Positions 41,520 through 53,399 are shown, counted from the stretch's first letter. The stretch: 64,000 nt of DNA from Muscardinus avellanarius (GCA_963383645.1 OY726559.1:122994721-123058720); one strand, 5' to 3'. Program-made: numbers and translations. The notes: generated by a model not told the origin, from the letters alone.

Positions 41520-41712
41520 AGCCTGGCACGCTTGTAATCCAGTAGTTGGGAGGCTGAGACAGGAGGATCGTAGGTTCAAGGCCAGACTCAGCAACTTAGT
41601 GAGGCCTTCCACAACTTCATGAGACCCTATTTCAAAATAAAAAATAAAATAGGGCTGCAGGTGTAGCTCAGAGGTAGAATGCCCCTGGGTTCAATCCTCA
41701 GGACCAAAAATA
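41520..41712 (+). mobile_element. SINE (form 1), 5' end shortened
   Basis: 'agcctggcacgcttgtaatc' lacks about 12 bp of the head; ID 'tgtagctcagaggtagaatg' and 'gggttcaatcctcagga'. Confidence 0.9.
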
Positions 41713-41878
41713 AATAAAGAAGTAAAAAAAATATGCATCTCGAAATTTCCAAAGCTTTGCCTGGGAATGCTGCCCTCTGGGAGGCTGGAGGCGCGTGAGC
41801 CCTGGAGGCAGCACTGGAAGCATGTTCTCTGCAACCTGGTTTCCTCCGACTCTGCCCTTGCTCCCAACCTCTTGTCTT

Positions 41879-42069
41879 TTTTTTTGTGTGTGTGTGGCTT
41901 TACTAGGGTTCCTGGAAGCCCTTCTACCTCCGGGCTACACTCCCAGACCTATTTTATACTTTTAAATTTTTGGAAACAGGGTCTCTTAAGCTGGCTTCGA
42001 ACCAGCACGATCCTCCTTTCTCCACCTTCCAAGCGCGGGGATTACAAGCTTGCGCCACCAAGCCTGGCT
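41879..42069 (-). mobile_element. SINE (form 3)
   Basis: 'agggttcctggaagccctt' ID end, 'tctcttaagctggcttcg' body, with 'tcttgtctt' near both ends. Confidence 0.92.
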
Positions 42070-42179
42070 GTCTTGTCTTATTTTTGACACTTGCAAAATA
42101 ACTGTTTTGAAAGGGGAGGGATCTCCACAGCTAATTAATATTCATTAACCACGCACGCGCTGTTCATTTATTTATTCTA

Positions 42180-42358
42180 ATTTTGGGGGTACTGGGAATT
42201 GAACCTGCATTCTACCTCTGAGCTACACTCCCAGCCCTTTTTCTCTTTTGTTTTGAAACGGGGTCTTGCTAGGTTGTTGAGAGCCCCCCCCCCATTGCAG
42301 AGGCTGTCGGGAAGCTGTCACCCTCCTGTCTCAGCCTCCCAAGCACCATGATTACAGG
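42180..42358 (-). mobile_element. SINE (form 1), 5' end lost
   Basis: 'ggtactgggaattgaacct' ID end, B1 half ending at 'caccatgattacagg'. A C-run lies at 42285-42294. Confidence 0.85.
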
Positions 42359-42911
42359 AAGCAGGTGACAATTAGCACCATCCCCTCCTCTAGGAGCAGC
42401 TCCCCTGACAGTTCTCAGGCCTGTGTCTTTCTTTCTCCCTTGGTTAATGTGGTTAATGCCTTCCATTCTCTGGGCCCTCAGGGAGAACACTTCTGTCCTC
42501 TCCGCCCAGTCCGGCCCTCCCCATCTTCACCCTCCAGGGCCGCACCCTTAGCAGCTCTCATCAAGAAGACCTCTTTCCTCATGGCCCCCATTTCTGCAGA
42601 CCCTGCTTGACATCTGGAGACATCTGGACAGTGTCCTGGGGCTCTCTGTGGGATTTCTTTCTGCTGGCCCTTCCTGCTGAAATATCGTCTCAGTTTTTGG
42701 TCCCTATCTGCAAGTTCCTGCCACCCCAGGTCTCCAATTTATTTTTATTTTTTAATTGGTGCATTGTAGTCATATATCAATCACCACTTCATATATAACC
42801 TCCAGGGTCAATTAAGAGCCTGCTGTTGGATGCAGGCCACATTGTAAGCATTTTGAGGTTTAATTAGCTTGAAGCCCCTCCTTTATTTATTTATTTTATT
42901 TATTTATTTTT

Positions 42912-43120
42912 GTCTTACTGGGGATGAACCCAGGGACATTCTACCTCCAAGCTATACCCCCAGCCCTACTTTTTATTCTTTCTTTTTTTTTTTTTTTGAA
43001 ACGGTCTCACTGAGTTGCAAAGGACCTCACTAAGTAGCTGAGGCTGGTCGTGAACCTGGATCCTCCTGTCTCAGCCTCCCAAATACTGGGATTACAAGCG
43101 TGCGCCACCACGCCTGGCTA
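42912..43120 (-). mobile_element. SINE (form 1)
   Basis: 'cttactggggatgaaccca' ID end, 'tgagttgcaaaggacctcac' body and head 'gcgccaccacgcctggct'. Confidence 0.92.
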
Positions 43121-43287
43121 ACCATTTTACTTTTCGAAGTCCTTTTCTGTTGCTGCTCTGAGTTGCTAGGTTTTCCAGTGCGCATTTGTTCAGTATGTCA
43201 GCACTACTTAAGTAGGGCTACCTGACATTCCCAGGTCCGTTTCCCTAGGGAGTCCTGCAACCAGTGGGTTGGGTGTGTGTCCTGATC

Positions 43288-43380
43288 TTCATTTTGCAGC
43301 TGGGGAAACCGAGGCTCAGAAACGGTTGTGTTTTGACTCAGCTCTTACAGATAGTCAGCAAGATAGTACAGATGGGTCAG
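43288..43380 (-). mobile_element. MIR fragment
   Basis: 'cattttgcagctggggaaac' and 'cgaggctcagaaacgg' match the reverse complement of the MIR core. Confidence 0.6.
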
Positions 43381-43715
43381 TTTCCCCTGGAATGGGCCTA
43401 CCTGGACGTGACCTGACTCCTCCTCCCAGCCCCAGGACCTTGGCCACTGCCTGCGCTCAGACAGGCCTGGAGGGTTGGGAGCGAGACCCGGTCTTTGGCC
43501 TCCACCAGTGTAGTAGTTGGTCAGTGAGCAGGCGCAGCATTGAGTGGGAGAAAAAGGCTGGGCGGAGAGGGCGAGGGGCTGGGCCCCGGCTGTGCAAGGC
43601 CGAATTGAGCAGGCTTCCAGGCAGAGGGCCCTGGCTGGGAGGAGAGGAGGGGCAGGAGGAAGGGTGCAGGCCAGGGGGGCAGGAGGGGGCGGTGCGGGGG
43701 TGCGCGACCCTCCCT

Positions 43716-44005
43716 GGAGGGGGTGTCTACACCTCAGACCTGCCCTCCGGTAGGGAAGTCTGCACCAGGAGGGGGCGTCTACACCGCGGGCCTGCACCCA
43801 CCCCCGGAGGCGGGAGGGGAGTCTACACCGCGGGCCTGCTCCCCCCAGGTGGGAGGGGCGTCTACACCGCAGGCCTGCTCCCCCCAGGTGGTAGGGGCGT
43901 CTACACCGCGGGCCTTGCCCTGGGGAGGCGGGAGGGGCGTCCACACCGCGGGCCGGCCCCGGGGAGGCGGGAGGGGCGTCCACACCGCGGGCGGGCCCGG
44001 GAGGC
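43716..44005 (+). repeat. 39-bp minisatellite in the CpG island
   Basis: About eight units, most 38-44 bp, share the core 'gaggggcgtctacaccgcgg'. The two units nearest the likely promoter carry TCCACACC instead of TCTACACC. The units hold GC boxes and GGTGTAGA/GGTGTGGA motifs on the reverse strand (T-box or KLF-like). 39 bp is 13 codons, so the open frames translate as 13-residue repeats; translation is doubtful. Confidence 0.9.
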
Positions 44006-44089
44006 GGGCCGGGGCGGGCCGGGGCGGGGCGGGCAGGCTGGCGGTGCGGCTGGGCTCGGGCTGGGCTCGGGCCGGGCTGCGGCGGGAGC

Positions 44090-44116
44090 GGGAGCGCAGG
44101 CGGCGGTGAGTGCGGC
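44090..44116 (+). other. Candidate first-exon splice donor
   Basis: 'ggcggcg|gtgagtgcgg' gives exon end at 44105 and a strong donor GTGAGT at 44106-44111, at the downstream edge of the minisatellite-rich island. The exon start is unknown. Confidence 0.45.
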
Positions 44117-44300
44117 GCAGCGGGCGGTGCGGGCAGCCGGGCTCCTGGCGGCCATTCGCGGGCCGCGGGTCGGGTGACAGCCGGGAGCCAGACCTGCCCT
44201 GCGGGTCGCACCTCAGTCCTCGGGGCGCTGGCCCGGGTCCCCCTGAGCAGCGGGGTGCGGCCCGACTCCGGCCCCCGCCTCAGCACACGCGCCTCGGCCT

Positions 44301-46220
44301 CCCAGGGACTTTTCCAGGTTGCACCACTGGCCGCAGGACAGGTGCTTGGCTGTCAGGTGGGGGCTGGTTACACAGGATATTAAAACTTTATTTATTAGGG
44401 GTGTACCCCTTTACCCGAGCGCCCCTCCACGGGCTGCTAACCTGCCCAAAACATGTTGGGAATTCTTTTGGACACTGACTCCGGAAGCTGTCTTCCAGCT
44501 CTGGGCTGCACATCTGGAGAGTTTTAAAAAATACTGGTGCTGAGGCCCCAAGCTCGGAGGTCCTGATCAGCCGGTTGGGGTGCACCCAGGACAGTGGGCT
44601 TTTTAAAAGCGCCCAGGTGACTGGGCCACCAGGCAGCCACCTTGAGAGCTGTTTGGGGAGTTGCTCCCAGATGCCAACTTTTGAGCCACTGAGGGCCACT
44701 CTTGCTGACAGCATACTCTAGGCTCCTCCGAAGGGCTTGCTGGCTGGGCTTTCTGATTTAGACCTGGAGGGCGCCTTTCAAAAAAAACCCTCTCTGTTTC
44801 TACCTCTCTGTTTACAGTAAATACTATGGGGCACTTTCTGCCTGGGAGGTAGAAGGGAGGCATTAAAACCTCGGAGTCCTTGCAAGGATCAAGGTTATAA
44901 GGAGTTGTTTGGAAAATGGAGAGATTTGACTGTTTAGAAGAATCCCAAGTTGAAAGAAGGAAAACTACTTGAGGATCTGTCAGCCCTTGGAGACGCCCCT
45001 CCACACACACGCTTAGAGTTTTTCTGCACAAATGTGGGGAATTTTCTTTCAGGATGTAAAGCTAATGAGATCTTTAAGGTTTTGTGGTTGATGTTGTGTT
45101 ACTGTGTGTGCGTTTGTGAGTTAAACTTGTTCTCGGCATGTTATCAAGCCCTGCAGACGGAACGCACGTTTCTTGTTAGAATAATATCCAGGTTAGGGAA
45201 CTAGTGCCTTAAGTTAGGATGCCACATTTGAGGTGACATCTTAGCCTCTTGCCAAGGGATCTTTAACATGATAGGGAAACAGGACTCAGAAAAAAACTGA
45301 GCATGTTTGTAATGACTGAATTTGATCAAATATATTTAATTAAAGTGTGTTCAGTGACCTTGTTCCGAACGTCACAGTCTCCGGGATCCTGGTAATTCAC
45401 TTGTTGAGCTTCAAGTGATGTTTGTATTAGATTTTCACCCGGATGTTGCTACCTGGCCACATCAGAGGTTTTAGTTTTTTCTTCGGAGCTGGCCGGGTAC
45501 ATCGTCTTTCTCTTAGCTGTGAAATGGTAGCCTTTCAAGAATGCCCTCCAGAGGTGGAGGAGTATTTGTGTTCATTTTTAGCTCCTAACAGGAGTCAGAG
45601 GCACATTCCTTCCGAAAAGTATCAAAGTGTATGGTTTGGGTAGTTGGCCTTTCTCTTCCCTTTTTCCCTGAGAGACCACCCTGCCCTCGCCTGCCACCGT
45701 GTTCAGTGCTGGCAGTGTGGTCACTGTGGGGGTCACCTTGGTCCTGGCTGGGGAGCCGGAGTTGTGTGGAGAGCATGGTCCTGCAGGGTGGCCCCTGGCC
45801 CAAACCCTCACCCTTTGGGGAATAAGACCATATGGAAAGCATTTAATTCTCTTGATTTTTTTTTTTTTTGGTGGATCAGGCCAACAAAATGAACCATGTT
45901 ATTGAGTGGCTTGTTAACTTGTAAGTCTTGACTCAATTTGAGGGAAAAAAATGCGTATTTGAAGATCCTCTTCAACTCTTGGTGGCAGAAAAGTTGAACC
46001 TGAATAGTAACAGTGACCATGTAAATATAATAATACATTCTATGCCACTTAAAAAAAAGTATCTAAATGTGGACCCATACATATTTAGTGAAAACATTTT
46101 CACTTTGGGCTAGCAGTTATAATATTCTAAAGTGATTAAAAGACAGTAAGTGAAGAAAAATATAAAGAATGAGTGTGGGAAAGGGTACAGACCACCCAGA
46201 AGTGACTTTTGGTTTGTGTT
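44301..46220. other. Probable intron, SINE-poor
   Basis: About 1.9 kb after the CpG island without SINEs. Frames of 60-142 codons have no domains. Depletion of SINEs close to the island is typical of regulatory first-intron DNA. Confidence 0.4.
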
Positions 46221-46425
46221 AAGAATGAATTGAGCCGGGCGTGGTGGCACACGCTTGTAATCCCCGTGCTTGGGAGGCGGAGACAGGAGGATCGCAAAGG
46301 TTCGAAGCCAGCCTTGCTGGTTTAAGAGACCCTGTTTCCAAATAAAATATAAAATAGGTGTGGGAGTGTAGCCCGGAGGTACAGGGTTCCATCCCCAGTA
46401 CCTAAAAAAAAAAAAGAATGAATTG
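46221..46425 (+). mobile_element. SINE (form 3-like) with 12-bp duplication
   Basis: The body is 46233-46413, flanked by 'aagaatgaattg'. The B1 body is form 3 ('ctggtttaagagaccctg') but the ID end 'gtacagggttccatcccc' is a form 1-like variant. Confidence 0.94.
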
Positions 46426-46429
46426 CCCT

Positions 46430-46674
46430 AAGTCGGCATGGTGTCCCACGCCTGGAAGATCGCACAGGTTCGAAGCCCGCCTCAGCTACTTAGGGAGGCT
46501 CTCAGCAAGTTAGTGAGACCCTGTTTCCAATTATAAAATAGGTCTGGGAGTGTAGCCTGGAGGTAAAAAGCCCCTGGGTTCCACCCCCAGTACTACCAAA
46601 AAAAAAAAAAAAAAAGTAAAAAGGGCTGGGGATGTTGTCAGAGGTAGAATGCCTGCCTCTTGGGTTCAGTCCCC

Positions 46675-46725
<51 letters not shown>
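46430..46725 (+). mobile_element. SINE (form 2) with an extra ID unit and (AC)n
   Basis: The B1 head has an internal deletion ('cacgcctggaagatcgca'). The form 2 ID ends at about 46595 with an A tail. A second ID unit follows (about 46619-46678, 'gggttcagtccccagta') and then 47 bp of AC. Confidence 0.85.
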
Positions 46726-46726
<1 letters not shown>

Positions 46727-47208
46727 CTACCCTCTTTATTAGCTTCCTTTTTTAAAAAGTGTTGTTTCTCATTTGCTTGCACTCACGGGGTGAGGGATGG
46801 CTAAGGAAATTTAATGTTTTCCTTAGCTCTTCTCCACTCCCCCAGAACCTGTTTATCTCAGAGATGCCACCGGCCTTTTGAAAGGTACCTTTTATTTCTT
46901 TTCCTCCTCTGGTCCTGGTGCTAAAGGGCAGAGAAATGACTGAGAGGTTGGCATCAGAGGAAAAAGACAAAGTTCAAGGAGAATTGAAAATTGGGTAATT
47001 TTCCCTGAATGACCAAGCGCTCGCTTTAATCTGACATACGGTATTGCTATTATCACGAAACAAGTTATGCCATGAAAACCTGGGGAAAAAAAGTGGGGCA
47101 GGGGCGTGGGGCCTGGAGGAGGATCCCCCAGGCTGAGCAGCTCCACCAGGAGCCTGAGCTGGCCGGTCTTTCAGCCAAATGCCGGGGTCACCCCTTCCAC
47201 CCCCTGCT
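46726..47208. other. Unique stretch, nothing recognised
   Basis: No SINE or exon-like structure. Probable intron. Confidence 0.4.
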
Positions 47209-47214
47209 TCTTTC

Positions 47215-47393
47215 CTTCTTTTTGTGGACCTGGCAACTGAGCCCAGGGGTGCTTAGCCACTACACGGCACCCCCAGCCCTTTTAATTTTGAAACGGGTCT
47301 CTCTAAGCTGCTGCGTGTTGGCTTGAACTTGCCATCCTCCTGTTTCAGCCTCTTCGGCCCTGGGATGGCAGGCCCGCTCCGCCGCACCCAGTC
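47215..47393 (-). mobile_element. Decayed SINE
   Basis: 'acctggcaactgagcccag', 'cacccccagcccttttaatt', 'gaaacgggtctctctaagc' keep the order of a form 1 SINE with many substitutions. Confidence 0.75.
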
Positions 47394-49084
47394 CCCTGTC
47401 TTTCTTGATGTTCTCTCCTCTGTCCCCCACACCAGTGTCCTTGGGAGAGGGAGCACTTCATCTTCGGTTCACACCAAGGAGCTGTTCTGCTTCTTTATTC
47501 ACTCATTGAACAAGTCCTTACGAAGCCCACCTCCTGGCAGAGCCCTGTCCTGCCTCCTGAGCTTGCTGTGAGCAGCACACAGCCCCCGCCATAGGAGCCT
47601 CAGGCACGGGAGCTGTGCTGCTGTAGACTGGAACTCGGGGTCCAGAGGCTGGGCACAGACACCTGCTGGGTGCTGGGGCACCTCGCTGGCCCTGCCATTC
47701 CTCCTGAGTTCATTGACACACAGCCAGAGACACGCTCGACCAGAGTTTAGAGTTTATTTCCCTGGGTTAACAGGGCTGATTTGGGGTCCTTTTCTGACTG
47801 GAGAAGAGGGAAGGGCAGGCACCCATCGCGCAGAGCATGGGGGAGTGAAGAGAGGGGTCCCGGGGTTCTTTTGAGGGTTCTTTCTGGAGGTGGAAGCTGT
47901 GGAGACTGGCTGGTTCCATCGTTGGCATGTTGGTAAGTGAAGTAAGCTCGGTGGGGCTGACCTCTGCCCCGAGCCCAGAGCGCAGGGCGTCGTGCTGGAG
48001 CGCCCGCCAGCGGCTGGCTGGCTGGCAGCTATGACCCGGGCAGCGCTTTGTTATGACAAGGCTTTGTTCCTCACCATTGCTGCTTTCCTTTGGGTTTCCC
48101 TGGACCGGGTGAAAACTGGGCTTCCTAGAGTTTCTCCCTTGGGAAGATGGTTTCCAAGTAGCCAAGTGAGGCTGCCCTCACGGTGGTAAGAAACTCCCTG
48201 CTCACTGGAGGCCCTCGAGTGCCGGGTCACACGCTCAGCGTTTCTCTTCCTTAGTGGCGGGCGGCAGTGCCTCCTCCTGTGGCCGTTGGTGGTGCCTCTG
48301 AGCGGCAGGACGAGGTTGGAGGTCTGTCTGAAGGCGAACCTGAGTCCCGCACAGTTGCTCCTCTTAAGCAGAGCTGATTAGAAACTCCTTTGAGAACCTT
48401 GTTTTTGTAACACCAGTGTCCTTCGGCCGGATTGAATGTTTTCTTTTCCTCTACCACAAGAGGTGAACATTAGACTAAACACCAATGCAGCCTTGTAATC
48501 GGAAGGGAAATTTTATGGGATCCTACTTTTGTAGGCATTTTAAAGGAAAGATGAGATCAGGCAGTTCAGAGAGGCTCAGAATGGGTCCCGAATCCTAGGT
48601 TACAGACCACTGTCTCCTCACTTCTCAGGCTCTGCCACCTCCACTCTGTAGATAATGGCTTCTTGGGTAAGAGATTAAAAACAAAATTTAGCATCAGTTC
48701 TTCTGAAGTACAGTGAAGCGGTGTATGTCCAACTCCTGATCATGTGGTTGTTTCTTGGGACCAAAACCAAGCTTTGCTGCATGGTAATTACCTCCACCTC
48801 TTCAAGTTGCAAGGCGCGAGGCCTGAGAGGCCGGTGGCGCTGTCATCAGTGAAGATAAACTTAAAGCAGGTGTCTGAGTGTGTGGTCATCACCACAATGA
48901 GCTTGCCCAGGATTTCCGCCCCAAAAGGTTCTGCCGGGGCCTTAGTGGAGGGCCTCGTGGCTGGGCATTCTGATGAGACGGTGCGTTATAAATGAGGAGT
49001 ATTTCTGCTTGCCTGCTTGGCAGCCTCTTTGTTTGCAGGGTGAATTTCTTAGGCATTTCTGCTACAGGTGAGACTGGGTGGACA

Positions 49085-49088
<4 letters not shown>
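47394..49088. other. Probable intron, SINE-free
   Basis: About 1.7 kb of unique-looking DNA. Minus frame 47767-48165 (132 codons) and others lack domains. No exon could be supported. Confidence 0.35.

Positions 49089-49089
<1 letters not shown>

Positions 49090-49133
<44 letters not shown>
49090..49133. repeat. (GT)n microsatellite at a SINE tail
   Basis: Pure GT directly before 'ggtactaggaattgaaccc'. Confidence 0.95.
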
Positions 49134-49134
<1 letters not shown>

Positions 49135-49325
49135 TACTAGGAATTGAACCCAGGGGCATTCTACCTCTGAGCTACACCCCCACCCTATTTTATTTTTTAG
49201 TTTGAAACAGGGCCTCTAAAGTTGCTGAGGGCCTTGCTAAGTTGCTGAGACTGGCCTTGAACCTCTGATCCTCCTGTCTTGGCCCCCCAAGGACTGGGAT
49301 TACAGGTGTGTGCCACCCGCCTGGC
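49134..49325 (-). mobile_element. SINE (form 1)
   Basis: ID 'ctctgagctacacccccacc', body 'ttgctgagggccttgctaag', head 'gtgccacccgcctggct'. Confidence 0.93.
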
Positions 49326-50420
49326 TCTATAAGGCCTCTTGATTATTAATACTCACCATTACTTACATCTTTGCTAGAAGGTTGAGGCAAGATGACCATG
49401 ATTTTCTAGTTTTGACCTCAGCAATTCTGTGGTGTTGGCCTCCTATTTCCCTCAGTTTTCTGTCTTTGTCCTTAGTTGTTTTGAAGCAGTCTCTCTGCTT
49501 TCCCTGACAGATGCACGGTCCGTATACGTGTGTATACAGATGTCTGGGATCTGCCGTGCCCACGTGCCCGGCCTTCCAGGTGAGGAGCTGACCGAGTGCT
49601 GCTGGGCATCAGGTGCTGTGTGGGAGCTTGGGGGCTCCAAAGTAGAGTTACCCTTGGCTCTTTTGACTTGGTTACAAAGGAAAAAGTATATGAGCTAATG
49701 TATGTCCTGAGTTTCGTGATAGCTGAACTGATAACTTTTTTTTATAAAAAAGGTTTCATTCTCCAACTTTTTTGCCTATGTTTTTGTCCTTCCTACTAAA
49801 AACCGTGACTCATTCCGAATCACACAACAGCAGCCGAAAAGCAGACCAGCCTCTCTCCTGGCCCTAATCAAGTACCTGGAAAGTTTGCTTAGAGTGGTGA
49901 TTACTGCCAGAGCTTTAGGAGTAGCAAAGGAACTGATAGAGAAAGCACCAAGGGAGAGATAAGGGGGGGGTGTCCATTTCAAAGAGACTGCAGGTACAGT
50001 TTACCATAAGATTTCTTTGCTTGTAGCTTCATGTTTGGGGCTTATGCACTTCTGTCTAAGGTGTGGCTAGGCTGTCCCTTACTGTCCCTGTGGTCCTGGG
50101 CCATCTCTAAGCTTTGGGGTGGGCAAGGGGAGGTGGAGGAGGCGGAGGAATGTTGGAGAACAAAGGATTAGACCAGGCCACTAGCTGATTCTCCAAGGCT
50201 GGCCTGCTCAAGGCATGAGCACCTCCCCCTGCAGGCCCAAGCCAACTTCCGTGGGGCCGCCTGGTAGGGAGGGAGAGAAAGGAGAGAGCAAGAGAGGAAG
50301 AGGGAGATCCCAGTCTTCCCCAGAAGATCTGCTCCAGATCCTAATTCTCACCATGGTAGCAAATACCCCCCTGCCCTGTCCCGAGAGCGTTTCCTTCAGC
50401 AACTTTGTGAAACAGGTCCT
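49326..50420. other. Probable intron, nothing recognised
   Basis: SINE-free, with frames of 60-89 codons that are not gene-like. Confidence 0.35.
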
Positions 50421-50424
50421 CTCC

Positions 50425-50545
50425 TAGGCTCATTTTACAGATGATGGAAACAAGACCGTGGGGAATGGAGTAACTTGTCAAAGTTGTACAGCTTTGTAGT
50501 GGTGGGATCCAGAGTTGGAACTCGGGTTTCCTTCTCCGAGCTGAG
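50425..50545 (-). mobile_element. MIR fragment
   Basis: 'ctcattttacagatgatgga', 'taacttgtcaaagttgtaca' and 'ccagagttggaactcgggt' follow the reverse-complemented MIR core. Confidence 0.7.
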
Positions 50546-50904
50546 CTCTCAGTCACTGTGGCCCCATCAGACTGTGGCCCACAGTCTGGCTGCTTCCCAG
50601 GCCGGTCTTCATCGCCCATTCATCTTTTGCCTCCGTTCACCCATTCATCTGTCTGCAGCAAGCTACTCACTGCTCAGCTTGGCTTTACCTTAGCTAGTAG
50701 AGCACCGCCCATGGCCGTGGTGTTCATGTCTGGATCCCCACAAGCTTGGAAACAAATCTGGAGAGGTGAGGGATTTCTTTATAGACCTTGCATGCTTGCT
50801 TGGTGTCCAGCAGAAAATAAGTGCTTAATAAAGCTTTGTGGAAGGAAAGAGAAAAGTCAGCCATTTGAAATTTGATTATCTTGAATTTCATCTAACACAG
50901 TGAA

Positions 50905-51114
50905 TTTTTTTTTTTTTTTTTTTTTTTTTGGAGGAGGTATTGGGAATTGAAACCAGAGGTGTTCTACCTCCAAGCCATGCCCCCAGTCCTTTTTAGTTTT
51001 TTGAAACAGGGTCTCGCTTGATTGTTGAGAGTTTCACTAAGTTGAACCTGCAATCCTTCTGTCTCAGCCTCCCAAGTACTGGGATTACAGGCGTGTGCCA
51101 CCACATCTGGCACA
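50905..51114 (-). mobile_element. SINE (form 1)
   Basis: Long T-run, ID 'ggtattgggaattgaaacc', head 'gtgccaccacatctggc'. Confidence 0.92.
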
Positions 51115-51164
51115 GTTATTTATTTATTTAAACAGAAAACACATACAAACTCTAAGAGAGGTGA

Positions 51165-51392
51165 GCCAGGTGTGGTGGCGCATGCCTGTAATTCTGGTAT
51201 TTGGGAGGCTGAGACGGGAGGATTGCAGGTTGGAGGACAGCCTCAGCAAATAGTGAGACTGTCATCAACCTAGGGAGACCCTATTTCAAAATAAAAAATA
51301 AAATTGGTTTGGGTATATAGCTCAGAGGTAGAATGGTTTAACCCCAGCACCTCCACACACAAAAAAAGAAAAGAAAAAGAAAGAGGGAGGGA
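51165..51392 (+). mobile_element. SINE (form 1)
   Basis: 'agccaggtgtggtggcgca' head; ID 'tatatagctcagaggtagaa' with a shortened end; A/G-rich tail. Confidence 0.9.
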
Positions 51393-51720
51393 TGAGACTG
51401 TAGGGGTCCGTTTCACAAAAATAATGAGAGAATTCTTGATTAAAGTATGTCACTTTTTGTGTATTTCACGGTCCCACAGCTGGTGGATTTTGGCTTGTAT
51501 TGTTTACAGCACTAGCTATTCCAGGCACCCACACCACTAGCTGGTCGCTGGTTAGAGGACGCCTTCACGCTCCAGTGCTGGCGCTGCCCTGCCACTGGGG
51601 CCACAGAGCACGTTTTCCCCAGCATTGAGGCCCAAAGGCTGGCAGGACTCTGGCCATGATCCATTCATTGCCTAGGGTGAGTGCAGGGCGACATTTCCAT
51701 ACCCAGCCAGCAGAAAGTCA
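51393..51720. other. Unique stretch, nothing recognised
   Basis: No repeat or exon-like structure. Confidence 0.35.
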
Positions 51721-51734
51721 GTCCATCTCCCCTA

Positions 51735-52030
51735 TAGACCCTTGGTAGCGATGGGGAAACTGGTTCCAGGACCCGTGGATACCAACATTTGTGGATGCTC
51801 AAGTGCCTTATATAAAATGGCATAGCTTTTGCACACAATTGACATATATCCTTCTGTATACTTTAAATCATCTCTAGATTGCTCATAATAACTAATACAA
51901 TACCAATGCTACTTACCAGCTGTTATACGTAGTGTATCTATGTTCAGTGCAGATTTATTTCAGAATGCCTTTGATCCACAGTTGTTTGAATCTGCGCATG
52001 CGGATGCTGCAGATACTGAGGGCTGAGCAC
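51735..52030 (-). mobile_element. MER2-like Tigger DNA transposon fragment
   Basis: 'gttccaggacccgtggatac', 'gtggatgctcaagtgcctta', 'tataaaatggcatag', 'tactttaaatcatctctaga' and 'gatactgagggctga' match, in order, the non-autonomous Tigger family that begins CAGTCGGCCCTC. No transposase is present. Such elements predate rodents. Confidence 0.65.
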
Positions 52031-52074
52031 ACGCGCATTTCTTTTTTACACTCTTGCGCTCAGATCGGAAGTCC

Positions 52075-52165
52075 TTTGCCCATCACTAGGAGTGGGTTCT
52101 GTTTCCTCATTTGTAAAATAGGGGTGTAGTGCCTACCTCAGAGAGTTGTTAGGTCACATCTCTTT
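52075..52165 (+). mobile_element. MIR fragment
   Basis: 'tgtttcctcatttgtaaaat' and 'tacctcagagagttgttagg' match the MIR 3' part. Confidence 0.65.
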
Positions 52166-52183
52166 GACGGTGTGTTAGTTTTT

Positions 52184-52409
52184 AAATGGGGCCCCTGGAG
52201 CCAGGCGTGGTGGCGCACGCTTGTAATCCCCGCGCTTGGGAGATGGAGACAGGAGGATCGCGTGGGTTCGAAGCCAGCTGCGCTGGCTTAAGAGACCCTG
52301 TTTCCAAATAAAAAAGTATAAAAAATAGGTCTGGGAGTGTAGCCCGGAGGTAGAAGGGTTTCCAGGAAGCCCAGTACCACCACCACCAAAAAAAAAATGG
52401 GGCCCCTGG
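52184..52409 (+). mobile_element. SINE (form 3) with perfect 15-bp duplication
   Basis: The body is 52199-52394. 'aaatggggcccctgg' occurs at 52184-52198 and 52395-52409. Near-consensus form 3 sequence: likely young. Confidence 0.97.
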
Positions 52410-52672
52410 GAAGCGTTTGTATCTGGAGATACTCACGGCAGTTGTGCCCAGGGAGGTGGTGGCTGCGGGCCTTGTGGGTAGAGTAGGCCCGGGATGCTGC
52501 TACATGTACTATAGGTCTTAGGACAGTCCTCAAGCAAAGAACTGTCTGGTGAAACCTCAGACAGTGGCAGTTCTCTTTCACATTTCTGGTCAGAGGGAGC
52601 TAATGGTTAGTGATAAACGTTCCTGCTTTTTTCTATAGTAGGGCTGAAAGATTACGATTTCACTTTTCTTTT

Positions 52673-53190
52673 TTTCCCGGTACAGGGGATGGAACCAGGG
52701 GCTTTGTACTGTGGAACTACACCCCCAGCCCTATTTTTTTAGTGTTTTTTTATTTTTTAATCTTTTATTTATTTATTTATTTATTTATTTTTGCAGATCT
52801 GGGGATGGAACCTAGAGGCATTTGACCTCTGGGCTACACCCCCGCCCAATTTTTTATTCTTTTTTTTTTTTTTTTTGGTGGTACTGGGGTTCCTGGAAGC
52901 CCTTCTACCTCCGGGCTACACTCCCAGACCTATTTTTACATTTTTATTTGGAAACAGGTTCTCCTAAACCAGCGCGTGTGGCTGGCTTCGAACCTGCGCG
53001 ATCCTCCTGTCTCTGCCTCAAAGAACGGGGATTACAAGCGTGCGCCACCACGCCTGGCCTATTCTTTATTTTGAAACTGAGTTGCAAAGGGCTTCACTAA
53101 GTAACTGAGGCTGTCCATGAACTGAGATCCTCCGGTCTCAGCCTCCCAAATGCTGAGATTACAAGTGTGCGCCACCACGCCCGGCTCTAT
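52673..53190 (-). mobile_element. Multi-ID SINE with nested form 3 copy
   Basis: Read from low coordinate: an ID unit (52676-52734), (TTTA)n, a second ID unit (about 52790-52850), a nested form 3 SINE (about 52861-53058), then the outer B1 half (53059-53188). 'tattcttt' lies on both sides of the nested copy. Confidence 0.85.
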
Positions 53191-53211
53191 GTTGTATTTT
53201 TTAAATTTTTA

Positions 53212-53392
53212 TTTTTTTTTGGTAGTACTGGGGTTGAAGCCCAGACCTATTTTATACTTTATTTGGAAACAGGGTCTCACTAAGTTGCTGAGAGCCTCAC
53301 TAAGTAGCTAAGGCTGGCTTCCAACCTATGTGCTCCTCCTGTATCAGCCTCCCAAGCGCAGGGATTACAAGAGTGCACCACCACACCTGGTG
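53212..53392 (-). mobile_element. SINE (form 2, ID shortened)
   Basis: 'ggtagtactggggttgaagc' joins directly to 'ccagacctattttatac', so about 25 bp of ID are missing. Confidence 0.9.
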
Positions 53393-53399
53393 CTAGGGT

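Larger units (their letters stand above)
43540..44300 (+). promoter_or_regulatory. CpG island, probable promoter of a + strand gene
   Basis: About 750 bp of very GC-rich, CpG-dense, SINE-free DNA, the only strong island in the window. It contains many GC boxes ('ggggcggggcgggc' near 44020). A consensus splice donor follows 'gcgcaggcggcg' at 44106 (GTGAGT), so an untranslated first exon ending at 44105 is plausible. Frames of about 300 codons on each strand here are stop-free because of composition. Confidence 0.75.

Noticed and set aside
43269..44286. Open frames of 302 (+) and 313 (-) codons over the CpG island
   Set aside because: Both strands are open because of GC-rich, stop-poor composition and a 39-bp repeat unit. 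No domain, and the likely splice donor lies inside the + frame.
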